From the NCBI GenBank assembly GCA_964639255.1, contig CAZXDP010000064.1, positions 1-14,501 of the forward strand: a DNA stretch of 14,501 bases, written 5' to 3'. The notes under the pieces were generated by a model. It searched no databases. It saw only the letters and a program-made list of their open reading frames with translations, and had not been told where the DNA came from. Below are positions 1-6,203 of this stretch, in pieces (position 1 is the first letter of the stretch; every line of letters begins with the position of its first letter). The DNA is from NZQO01 sp964639255 (GTDB taxonomy: Bacteria; Bacteroidota; Bacteroidia; Flavobacteriales; Flavobacteriaceae). The translations under genes were made by a program, and so were the position numbers.

Positions 1-399
1 GCCGATATTCGGCAAAGTTTGGAACACAAAGATAGATTGCCCTATTTTCAGCTTACGCCCATACGGAAACCCACCTTGGCAACCAAAATCAATCAGCTAA
101 TGGATGCCGGGGTGGTGTTGATGATTGGTACCGATAGCGGAATCCCAATGAAATTCCATTCCCAATCTACCTGGAACGAACTCGATGTATGGGTAAATGA
201 ATTTGGAATTGACCCGATGTATGCCATAAGGGCCGCGACCTATTGGCCTGCCTTTTGGATGGGTGTAGCCGATGAGGTGGGCACCGTGACCGAGGGAAAA
301 TATGCCGATATTATCGCGGTAAAGGGCGATGTGCTGAGACATATCGCACTCTTGCAAGATGTAGATATCATACTAAAGCACGGCACACGTTACAAATAA
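1..399 (+). CDS. Amidohydrolase family protein, C-terminal part (5' end outside window)
   Basis: The reading frame is open from base 1 and ends with TAA at 397-399, so about 132 C-terminal residues are visible and the true start is upstream. The segment MIGTDSG carries the late metal-binding aspartate typical of the amidohydrolase superfamily (TIM-barrel metal-dependent hydrolases). The end, with GxVTEGKYADIIAVKGD, is the usual return to the small beta-sandwich domain seen in imidazolonepropionase-like and other cyclic amidohydrolases. The substrate cannot be told from this fragment, because the HxH motif and the carboxylated lysine or bridging residues are not in the window. The gene is tail to tail with the LigD polymerase gene, only 3 bases apart. 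The superfamily call is firm; the subfamily is open. Confidence 0.85.
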   Translation, partial: ADIRQSLEHKDRLPYFQLTPIRKPTLATKINQLMDAGVVLMIGTDSGIPMKFHSQSTWNELDVWVNEFGIDPMYAIRAATYWPAFWMGVADEVGTVTEGKYADIIAVKGDVLRHIALLQDVDIILKHGTRYK

Positions 400-402
400 G
401 CC

Positions 403-1212
403 TTATTTCTGTGCCAGCCTACGCTTAATATTGGTGAGGTTGTACTGGTTTGCAGCATCAATTCTTGAGAGTTCTTTCCATTCTAAGGGGGTAGCCACAC
501 CGGCGGAAGGGTTGGCCCGAAGAGAAAATGGGCATACCGAGGTTTGGCCGTAGGCATTTCGTAGGTAATCGATAAAAATTTTTCCATCTCGCTGGTCCTT
601 TCTTGTGGCCGTTGTAAGCAGTTCTGGATATTTCGACGCTACCTCCAAGGCGAGCGACTTTACCTGTTCCCGGCGCTCATCGAATGTTTTGGTGCGACGA
701 ACGAAATAATATACGTGAAAGCCACTTTTGCCACTGGTCATCAATTTTGGATCGTACTTTTTTTTCCGTAGAAAGTCTCCAATAAACTTCGCTGCCTCCT
801 TTACCTTATCGAAAGAGTTTTCTGGTGGATCTAAATCGAACACTACCTTATCTGGTTTATTCAGCATATCTTTTCGAGATAACCAAATATGAAAGGAGAG
901 GGTGCCTTGATTGGCAAGATAAATAAGTGCCTTTTTCGAGTTGCAATACACTTGAGTGTTGGTACCTTCTTTAGTAGAGACTTCTACCGTTTTAATGAAT
1001 TTCGGAAAGTAATTCGAGGCGTTTTTCTGATAAAATCCATCCGCCGCTACGCCATCGGGAAATCGTCTCAAGGTGAGCGGCCTGTTTTTAAGATAAGGAA
1101 GCATCCTGTCGGAAACATACTCATAGTAGGAAACCATTTCCCCTTTGGTAAAGCCTCCTTCTGGAAAAATGATTTTATCCGCGTTTGATATTTCTATTCC
1201 CTCCAATGTCAT
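403..1212 (-). CDS. ligD: Stand-alone LigD polymerase/primase domain (NHEJ)
   Basis: The 269-residue protein matches the archaeo-eukaryotic primase-type polymerase domain of bacterial LigD, which adds ribo- or deoxynucleotides at double-strand break ends during non-homologous end joining. Visible motifs are FDLDPP with the two metal-binding aspartates D126 and D128, SGKSGFH at 160-166 (nucleotide binding, H166), and KIFIDYLRN with D215 as the third acidic residue, followed by the conserved SLRANPSAGVATPLEW. The length equals one complete Pol domain, so it is not a truncation. The start ATG overlaps the stop of the ligase gene by 4 bases (ATGA, 1209-1212), implying translational coupling. It is the last gene of the phosphoesterase-ligase-polymerase operon. 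In most bacteria this is the C-terminal domain of one fused protein. Confidence 0.95.
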   Translation of the reverse strand: MTLEGIEISNADKIIFPEGGFTKGEMVSYYEYVSDRMLPYLKNRPLTLRRFPDGVAADGFYQKNASNYFPKFIKTVEVSTKEGTNTQVYCNSKKALIYLANQGTLSFHIWLSRKDMLNKPDKVVFDLDPPENSFDKVKEAAKFIGDFLRKKKYDPKLMTSGKSGFHVYYFVRRTKTFDERREQVKSLALEVASKYPELLTTATRKDQRDGKIFIDYLRNAYGQTSVCPFSLRANPSAGVATPLEWKELSRIDAANQYNLTNIKRRLAQK

Positions 1213-2213
1213 TTGGGCGTTTCCTTTTTTACTTCTTTAGCATTCTTGTCGCGACGTATACCTAGAAATCGCGGATGCCGTAATTTGTTGTTTTCTGTCC
1301 ACTCCGTAAAGCCAAACTCCCCTACATATTTCGGGGTTATCCAATGGTTTCGATCGTTGTTGGTGTCGTTAAAATCGTGAAACGGACTGGTTTTTCGCTC
1401 TATCCTGTTGAATTTTTCCCGCCATTTTGTAAGAAATGCGTCGTCGAAACCGGTTCCCACCTTACCGGCATATTTTAGTTTGCCATCTTCAAAAAAGCCA
1501 ACCAGCAGGGCACCGAATCCTGCACGCTCGCCTTGCGGTTCTGTAAAGCCACCAATTACCAGTTCTTGACCCTTGTCACACTTAAATTTGAGCCATTTCT
1601 TGCTTCGGGAATGCACGTAGGCAGATTGGCTATCTTTTGCAATAATCCCTTCCCAACCTTTCTTACAAGCTTCATTATGGTACGCTTTACCATTTTCCTT
1701 TCGGTGCGAGGTAAAACGGAGAGGATCTTTCCACGAGAAAACATTCTTCAATATCTTTTTACGCTGAAGCAACGGCAGCTGTGTAATATTGTAGCCATCG
1801 TAATGCAACAGATCAAAAATATATAAATACACTTTTACGCCGGTATTGCGGGCTTTGGAAGGATCTTTAATTTGCATTCGATTCTGTAATTTGCTAAAAC
1901 TGCTTATCTTCCCATCGAAGGCTACAATCTCGGCATCGGCAATTAGGTTTGGCATTTTTCGGGAAGTAAGGGCCTCCACCAGCTCAGGATAGCTGTTGGA
2001 AAGGTCTTTTTCGTTCCGAGACCACAGTTTCGCGGTTCCGTCTTGCACGACCGCCAAACAGCGTACACCGTCAAGTTTTCGTTCATAGATCCATTGCACA
2101 TCATCGAAATATTCATCGGTGAGGGTAGCGAGCATGGGTTGTACAAAGCCGGGAAAGGCTTCTTCGGCAATTGTTTCCAAGTGTTTTTCTGCTATAAGAT
2201 CTTTCCAGCTCAT
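1209..2213 (-). CDS. ligD: Stand-alone ATP-dependent DNA ligase domain of LigD (NHEJ)
   Basis: The 334-residue protein seals nicks by forming a lysine-AMP intermediate. Motif I is ERKLDGVR with adenylated K46, D48, G49 and R51. Motif III-like ADAEIVAFDG and FDLLHYDG follow, then motif IV EGIIAK and motif V KKWLKFK. After this comes an OB-fold region (VIGGFTEPQGERAGFGALL, then YAGKVGTGF), as in the LigD ligase module. The tail is rich in Lys and Glu. The length fits the two-domain LigD-type ligase alone. It begins at the ATGA overlap 2210-2213 with the phosphoesterase gene and ends in the ATGA overlap with the polymerase gene. Known LigD ligases act with Ku, which is not in this window. A general DNA ligase role outside NHEJ is possible, but the neighbours argue for NHEJ. 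Confidence 0.95.
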   Translation of the reverse strand: MSWKDLIAEKHLETIAEEAFPGFVQPMLATLTDEYFDDVQWIYERKLDGVRCLAVVQDGTAKLWSRNEKDLSNSYPELVEALTSRKMPNLIADAEIVAFDGKISSFSKLQNRMQIKDPSKARNTGVKVYLYIFDLLHYDGYNITQLPLLQRKKILKNVFSWKDPLRFTSHRKENGKAYHNEACKKGWEGIIAKDSQSAYVHSRSKKWLKFKCDKGQELVIGGFTEPQGERAGFGALLVGFFEDGKLKYAGKVGTGFDDAFLTKWREKFNRIERKTSPFHDFNDTNNDRNHWITPKYVGEFGFTEWTENNKLRHPRFLGIRRDKNAKEVKKETPK

Positions 2214-2809
2214 GAGGCCTCCTCTTTTTCAATTTGTTTCATAGTTCGGCCGCTTGCCACACTTTTGTTTTGGGTGCTCGTAGGATTGCGACGGGCATCG
2301 GCTTCCTCGTCATCTTGCTTTATTAACAGCCAATTGCCTTTCATGTTTCCGCTCTTCATTTTTATCAATGAATAACCGCCCTGAATCTTTTCTCCCTTTA
2401 ACCAAATTTCAATCGTACCCATATCGTACGAATCTTCTAGGGAAATGGGGTCGCCATCTTCGGTTTTTTTTCGATTTTCAAAGGTGCCTCTGTCCCAGAT
2501 CATAACAGTACCGCCGCCGTATTGGTCTTCTGGAATCGTTCCCTCAAAATCTGCGTAGGCCAGGGGGTGGTCTTCGGTAGGGATGGCCATGCGCTTTACG
2601 GAAGGATCTGTACTGGGGCCTTTCGGGACAGACCAGGATTTAAGTGTTCCCGAAATTTCAATACGGAAATCATAATGCAGATTGGTCGCGTCGTGTTTCT
2701 GAATTACAAAAATGGGGCTGCCATTTTTGGAATTGCTACCACCCGCCTGAGGTTCATTGGTTTTGCTGAAATCGCGTTTGCTGGAATAATCGTCGCTTGC
2801 CATGCCCAT
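2210..2809 (-). CDS. ligD: Stand-alone LigD 3'-phosphoesterase domain (NHEJ)
   Basis: The 199-residue protein corresponds to the LigD phosphoesterase (PE) domain, which trims 3'-phosphates and 3'-terminal ribonucleotides at break ends. The core FVIQKHDATNLHYDFR supplies H39, H45, D47 and R49. K63 in VPKGPS, R73 and H81/Y85 in EDHPLAYADFEG complete the catalytic set known from Pseudomonas LigD, followed by IPEDQYGGGTVMIWDRGTFE. The first 30 residues are a low-complexity Ser/Asn/Gly linker. The final 30 residues are polar and resemble an interdomain linker. Two ATGs lie at 2809 and 2803; the first is used here but the second is equally possible. It is the first gene of the three-gene set and overlaps the ligase gene by ATGA. 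No TAnnTTTG box is evident upstream, so it may be transcribed with the gene at 2887-3282. Confidence 0.95.
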   Translation of the reverse strand: MGMASDDYSSKRDFSKTNEPQAGGSNSKNGSPIFVIQKHDATNLHYDFRIEISGTLKSWSVPKGPSTDPSVKRMAIPTEDHPLAYADFEGTIPEDQYGGGTVMIWDRGTFENRKKTEDGDPISLEDSYDMGTIEIWLKGEKIQGGYSLIKMKSGNMKGNWLLIKQDDEEADARRNPTSTQNKSVASGRTMKQIEKEEAS

Positions 2810-2886
2810 AAATTTTACGGAAGGTATTTATAAGCTGGCTTTTTTTATGTTAAGGCCTATGTAAATAATGTGAAGAAAAGCCGAAA

Positions 2887-3282
2887 TTACAGGGTAAGCA
2901 TCCAGTTGCGCTGCAATTTTCTGAATTTTTTCAGCTCGTTGCGCAGTACTCCCAGGAATTCCTTGCCGTTGGAGGTGCTATGTTCCAGTCGTTCGCAATT
3001 CTTGTACAGCAAGTTCGTCAATTTGGCTACGGTCGCTGCATGGCGGTATTTGGCATCGGAGAGCTTATGGCGCTCGGCTTTTAAAATTTCAGGAACAAGG
3101 GATTCAGATTGTTGTACAATGTCGCCGCTAAAATAGATGTGCGGATTCTCCCTTCCATCGTTCTGTAATGTCGCCAAATCGTGCACGAAATACTGTGAGA
3201 TGCTTCGTGAAAGCACAAAAATTTCCTGAGCCTTCTTATAAAGAGGCGATTGGGGTAATTGACCTTGGATTGTAGCGGCCAT
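2887..3282 (-). CDS. Conserved-looking helical protein of unknown function
   Basis: I do not recognise this 131-residue protein. It has no signal peptide or membrane segment, is rich in Lys, Leu, Glu and Arg, and reads as largely alpha-helical, with a basic C-terminal helix (ELKKFRKLQRNWML). The frame can be extended to a TTG at 3315, but that codon lies inside a good TAnnTTTG promoter box (3313-3320), so the ATG at 3282 is the more likely start. It sits 77 bases upstream of the LigD phosphoesterase gene on the same strand with no clear terminator between, so co-transcription with the NHEJ genes is possible. It is divergent from the Lrp-type regulator. A link to DNA repair is inference from position only. 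Confidence 0.75.
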   Translation of the reverse strand: MAATIQGQLPQSPLYKKAQEIFVLSRSISQYFVHDLATLQNDGRENPHIYFSGDIVQQSESLVPEILKAERHKLSDAKYRHAATVAKLTNLLYKNCERLEHSTSNGKEFLGVLRNELKKFRKLQRNWMLTL

Positions 3283-3312
3283 AGCGAGAATTTTCCTGCT
3301 TTTAAATTCACT

Positions 3313-3344
3313 CAAATGTAGGAAGAGAATTGCATATTCGACAA
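3313..3344 (-). promoter_or_regulatory. Promoter of the 2887-3282 gene (TTG, 21-base gap, TACATTTG)
   Basis: On the minus strand the -7 box TACATTTG (3320 to 3313) fits the Bacteroidota consensus TAnnTTTG exactly, and a TTG (3344 to 3342) lies 21 bases upstream. Transcription would begin about 5-7 bases past the box, leaving a leader of roughly 25 bases to the ATG at 3282. This placement rules against the TTG start codon at 3315. Confidence 0.65.
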
Positions 3345-3372
3345 TTGATTATAAGGTAATAGCGTATATTTG
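3345..3372 (+). promoter_or_regulatory. Promoter of the Lrp/AsnC regulator gene (TTG, 17-base gap, TATATTTG)
   Basis: TTG at 3345-3347, a 17-base gap and TATATTTG at 3365-3372 match the Bacteroidota sigma consensus well. The -33 element is one half of the palindrome CAATTG (3342-3347), whose other half is the -33 element of the divergent gene. The ATG at 3414 lies 41 bases downstream. The AT-rich leader and promoter region could hold an autoregulatory operator for the Lrp protein. Confidence 0.75.
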
Positions 3373-3413
3373 CTTTCATAGTTAAGGAAAAACATTAAAA
3401 TACTTTAAAATAT

Positions 3414-3848
3414 ATGGATTCGTTAAATAAGAAAATTCTACAATGCCTGCAGCAAAATGCGCGACTGTCGAACGCTGAAATCGGTAGGAGGGTAGGCATT
3501 AGCTCCCCGGCCGTATCTGAACGGATAAAAAAAATGGAGGATGCCGGACTAATCGTGGGATACCGAACCGTAGTATCTCCCTTTGAATGCGGTTACCAGT
3601 TAAAGGCTATCATAACTGTACGTGCCTTTATGGGTAAATTAAAGCCGTTTTTGGAAAAAATAAAGACGTTTGAGGAAGTACTCAATTGCTACCGAATAAC
3701 AGGTAATGAGAATATTGTAATGGAGGTAGTTCTCAAGAACCAAAAACACCTAGAGAGCCTTATCGATCAACTTATCGTCTATGGCGAAACCAAGACCCAG
3801 ATTGTGCTTTCGCACGTAGTGGCCAATAATGAGGTACGCCCACTATAG
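3414..3848 (+). CDS. Lrp/AsnC family transcriptional regulator
   Basis: The 144-residue protein has the family layout: an N-terminal winged helix-turn-helix (residues about 3-52, LNKKILQCLQQNARLSN to the recognition helix SSPAVSERIKKME) and a C-terminal RAM ligand-binding and oligomerisation domain (about 65-140), including the GNENIVMEV segment. The length is typical of AsnC/Lrp regulators, which form dimers to octamers and usually sense amino acids. The effector cannot be read from the sequence. It has its own well-matched promoter and stands back to back with the helical protein gene at 2887-3282, so it may control that gene as well as itself. A small membrane protein follows 84 bases downstream on the same strand. 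Confidence 0.93.
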   Translation: MDSLNKKILQCLQQNARLSNAEIGRRVGISSPAVSERIKKMEDAGLIVGYRTVVSPFECGYQLKAIITVRAFMGKLKPFLEKIKTFEEVLNCYRITGNENIVMEVVLKNQKHLESLIDQLIVYGETKTQIVLSHVVANNEVRPL

Positions 3849-3932
3849 TGGCGTTAAAGGTATATTAATTGGCGTTTTGTTAATAGATTAGGGCGAATGT
3901 GTTGGGTAAATTGCAGATAAAACAAAATAATT

Positions 3933-4148
3933 ATGAAACGCTATACCTTCCATTTATTGATAATTACCGTGGTAACAGCCATTTTGGGATTCGGCGGACT
4001 CGAATTTGTGGGAGATACCTTCGTACGGTTTTTATGTTTGCTTTCTGGTATCGGGCTATTCATCTCGTGCTTGGACGCTGTAATTGTCTCACGCCGCAAT
4101 CGTAGACAGCTTAAGCAGCAGCCAGAAAAGGTAAGGGCCGATAAGTAA
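3933..4148 (+). CDS. Small two-helix inner-membrane protein, DUF1328-like
   Basis: The 71-residue protein has two hydrophobic segments (about 7-27 and 31-53) joined by a short turn, then a basic hydrophilic tail (RRNRRQLKQQ). The segment AILGFGGLEF followed by a second hydrophobic helix is reminiscent of the small YtjA/DUF1328 membrane proteins, but this is a resemblance by eye. The positive tail suggests that both ends face the cytoplasm. The start ATG at 3933 keeps the hydrophobic helix near the N-terminus. No good promoter box is seen in the 84 bases after the Lrp gene, so it may be read from the Lrp promoter. Its function is unknown. Confidence 0.72.
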   Translation: MKRYTFHLLIITVVTAILGFGGLEFVGDTFVRFLCLLSGIGLFISCLDAVIVSRRNRRQLKQQPEKVRADK

Positions 4149-4178
4149 AAGAAACCGCCTACAAAGTCACCTACGATT

Positions 4179-5402
4179 TCACGTGGTTGCATATGCAGCC
4201 GACTTCCGAAGCAATCGATACAAGAGCAATGTTAAAAATGCAATCGCGATCAAGAAGACGGTCATCACCGTCCACGTACTCGAAAAACCAATGGAATTTA
4301 CAAGGTTCATCCCGCTGTTATGGCCTATAATATGAGATATACTGAAACTCATACTGTAGGCACCCATATAGTTTCCTTTTCTGCCCTTGGGTGCCATTTG
4401 CAGTGCTAAGGCGTTCGAAAACGGCGAGCCTATCATTTCCCCAATGGTCATCAATAACATACCTACCACTAAAATCCCCGTCCATTCACTTACATTGAGC
4501 ACGGCAAAACTTGCACCCAGGAATACAATACCCCAAAATGTAGCCAGCGTTTTAGAAATATTGAGCCGTTCCAACCACCCTATTAGGGGCATTTCAAAAA
4601 GAACGATGGTGGCCCCATTCAGAAAAAGTAACCAACCTATTACATCTTCGCTCAAAAAATATGCTTTTTCATAATAGAGAGGCATCACCGAAAAATACTG
4701 CACAAAAACGGTGCTCTGAGCTACCATTATTATAAAGAAGAGCAGATAAAGTCCATTTTTATAAGGTGGTACGCCTTCTTTTACAAACGAGGTTTTTTTA
4801 TACTCTTCGGAAATTTTCTTTGGTTTGAGCCATACAAAGAGACCTACTGCCGCGATGATGCAGGTTAGGCCGTCGATCCAAAATAGGGAACTGTAACTAA
4901 TGGAAGCAATGATGATCCCGCCCAGAAGTGGGCCGATAGAGAACCCTAAGTTAATCGCCAATCGAATGAGCGCGATGCTTCGTGTCACGTTTTTCGGCTT
5001 GCTATACGCCTCTACGGCTACAAAAATGGCCGGTCGGTACGCATCTGCCACTAAGATTAGTGCAAATATGCCGATACAGAAACCGTAGAAAGATTCCAAG
5101 AACTGTACAAAGACAAAACCTATTCCCCCCAGCAACAAACTCATAATGATCACTTTATAGAAGCCTAAAGTATCGGTTAATCTACCGCCAATCCAAGTGC
5201 CCACCAGCGACCCTACGCCAAAGGCGGTCATGATCCATCCCACTTGCGGCAAGGTAAAGCCTTTCGAATTTACCAAGTAGAGCGATAGAAACGGAATTAC
5301 CATCGCACCCGCCCGGTTAATAAAGGTAACGAGTGAAAGCAACCATATTTCGCGAGAGAGCCCGGAAAAATTGCTAATGTAGTTGGCGTACAGTTTTTTC
5401 AT
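4179..5402 (-). CDS. Major facilitator superfamily (MFS) transporter, 12 helices
   Basis: The 407-residue protein shows about 12 hydrophobic segments in two halves with a central hydrophilic loop (about 198-215, KPKKISEEYKKTS), which is the standard MFS fold. The loop after helix 2 carries motif A as GGRLTDTLGFYKV (residues 72-84, with D77 and G80). The N-terminal half looks like the drug-efflux or sugar-efflux type (proton antiport), but the substrate cannot be assigned. Its start is only about 18 bases beyond a strong intrinsic terminator, and a leader ORF lies further upstream, so expression probably depends on terminator readthrough (see findings). An ATG at 5419 is out of frame and stops at once. 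The gene converges with the small membrane protein, 30 bases apart. Confidence 0.92.
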   Translation of the reverse strand: MKKLYANYISNFSGLSREIWLLSLVTFINRAGAMVIPFLSLYLVNSKGFTLPQVGWIMTAFGVGSLVGTWIGGRLTDTLGFYKVIIMSLLLGGIGFVFVQFLESFYGFCIGIFALILVADAYRPAIFVAVEAYSKPKNVTRSIALIRLAINLGFSIGPLLGGIIIASISYSSLFWIDGLTCIIAAVGLFVWLKPKKISEEYKKTSFVKEGVPPYKNGLYLLFFIIMVAQSTVFVQYFSVMPLYYEKAYFLSEDVIGWLLFLNGATIVLFEMPLIGWLERLNISKTLATFWGIVFLGASFAVLNVSEWTGILVVGMLLMTIGEMIGSPFSNALALQMAPKGRKGNYMGAYSMSFSISHIIGHNSGMNLVNSIGFSSTWTVMTVFLIAIAFLTLLLYRLLRKSAAYATT

Positions 5403-5420
5403 TTGGTTTGGCTTGTCATA

Positions 5421-5456
5421 AAAAGAAAACGTCCCGGAATTGGGCTCCGGGACGTT
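5421..5456 (-). terminator. Intrinsic terminator in the MFS gene leader
   Basis: On the minus strand an 11-bp perfect stem AACGTCCCGGA / TCCGGGACGTT (5456-5446 with 5438-5428) closes a 7-base loop and is followed by TTCTTTTTAT. The T-tract is only on the minus side. Nineteen bases later the MFS gene starts, so the terminator lies inside the probable 5' leader of that gene rather than at a normal operon end. Confidence 0.85.
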
Positions 5457-5468
5457 GATTTGATATCG

Positions 5469-5489
5469 ATTGAATCTAGAATATTCAAT
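5469..5489 (-). promoter_or_regulatory. AT-rich hairpin overlapping the leader ORF stop
   Basis: ATTGAAT (5469-5475) and ATTCAAT (5483-5489) form a perfect 7-bp stem with a 7-base loop. On the minus-strand RNA it covers the stop codon (5487-5485) of the small ORF and sits just before the terminator hairpin. It could be a pause hairpin, or simply a weak AT structure. Confidence 0.45.
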
Positions 5490-5556
5490 ACACGACTTTC
5501 CCGAAAACGCAATGGGTTACCACTGGTTGCACGATGAAATATGTATTGATTTTCAT
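5485..5556 (-). CDS. Possible 23-residue leader peptide upstream of the MFS gene
   Basis: This short ORF has ATG at 5556 and TGA at 5487-5485. It begins MKINTYFIVQPVV and ends CVFGKVVY; six of 23 residues are valine (codons GTG, GTG, GTA, GTT, GTC, GTG). A TAnnTTTG box lies 24 bases before its ATG, and a hairpin then an intrinsic terminator follow its stop, before the MFS gene. That order is the layout of a transcription attenuator with a leader peptide. A 23-codon ORF can arise by chance, so coding potential is uncertain. It may instead be part of a small RNA of about 150 bases. Confidence 0.4.
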   Translation of the reverse strand: MKINTYFIVQPVVTHCVFGKVVY

Positions 5557-5580
5557 GATTGTCGCTATACTGTTATAATT

Positions 5581-5588
5581 CAAAGATA
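5581..5588 (-). promoter_or_regulatory. Probable -7 box (TATCTTTG) for the MFS leader
   Basis: TATCTTTG on the minus strand matches TAnnTTTG exactly and lies just after the stop of the beta-barrel gene. I see no TTG at the expected distance, so only the -7 element is supported. It would start a transcript covering the leader ORF, both hairpins and the MFS gene. Confidence 0.5.
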
Positions 5589-5609
5589 GTCAAAAATGGA
5601 TACGGTTTC

Positions 5610-6203
5610 TTAAAATCGGATCCCAAATTTTGGGGTAATTGCATACGCCCTATTAAAAATTCCTTGTATTTGTGAGCTTGTTTCCGTGTTTAGGAAGTCG
5701 ACGTTTCCATCAACTGCCATGAAGAGCTGCATAAAATTCCAGTTTGTATAGGCCAATTCAACACCTGCGTAGATAGAGAATCCCGTGTCGTGAAATTTTT
5801 CACTCTCACTTTTATTGGAAAAATCGACGTAACCCGTTCCTAAGCTTGCTGAAACCTGCCAGCCTTTACCAATTTCTTTCCGGTACTTGGCCAAAACTTT
5901 AGCACGGTGTACGCTACCCTCATCATAAAAACCCACGGTTGCTTGATTTTCTACCTCAAAGGTCGTTCGGCTATAGGATAGCTGAACATACCAAGAGTGC
6001 TTTATGTGGGCGGTGATGCCCGCCTCGAAGCCCACTGAAAAATCGTATGTCTGTCCTGCGGCATTATCTCCTATATATAACGGATATATAAGTCCGGCCT
6101 CGAAAGAAATTTTTGAAGGCGCGGCGATGGTATCGCGCTTGTTTTCTTGCGACAGTATCGTGCCAGAGATTAGAAATGCAATAAAAAGAATTCTAATAGT
6201 CAT
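5610..6203 (-). CDS. Predicted outer-membrane beta-barrel protein
   Basis: The 197-residue protein has a signal peptide (MTIRILFIAFLISGTILSQ, cleavage near residue 19) and then alternating amphipathic strands with many aromatic residues (SWYVQLSYSRTTFEV, WQVSASLGTGYVDF, FSIYAGVELAY), ending in KFGIRF with a C-terminal phenylalanine, as BamA substrates do. About eight strands can be imagined, consistent with a small OmpA- or PorT-like barrel. The start overlaps the end of the lipoprotein gene by 11 bases, and that gene is next to CrcB and the SRPBCC-GyrI protein, so it is the last gene of a four-gene operon. I cannot name the family or a ligand. No terminator directly follows; the next one is in the MFS leader. 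Confidence 0.8.
   Translation of the reverse strand: MTIRILFIAFLISGTILSQENKRDTIAAPSKISFEAGLIYPLYIGDNAAGQTYDFSVGFEAGITAHIKHSWYVQLSYSRTTFEVENQATVGFYDEGSVHRAKVLAKYRKEIGKGWQVSASLGTGYVDFSNKSESEKFHDTGFSIYAGVELAYTNWNFMQLFMAVDGNVDFLNTETSSQIQGIFNRAYAITPKFGIRF

Noticed and set aside
2810..2886. Possible terminator between the helical protein gene and the LigD phosphoesterase gene
   Set aside because: The A/T run near 2840-2850 is preceded only by a very short GC pairing, and the T-run is on the plus strand, the wrong side for the minus-strand genes.
3283..3315. Extension of the helical protein to a TTG start at 3315
   Set aside because: The TTG lies inside an exact -7 promoter box, so the transcript should begin downstream of it; ATG at 3282 is preferred.
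3899..4105. 68-codon ORF in another frame over the small membrane protein
   Set aside because: The frame at 3933-4148 has a clear two-helix pattern with a basic tail; this one starts with an alternative codon and has no pattern.
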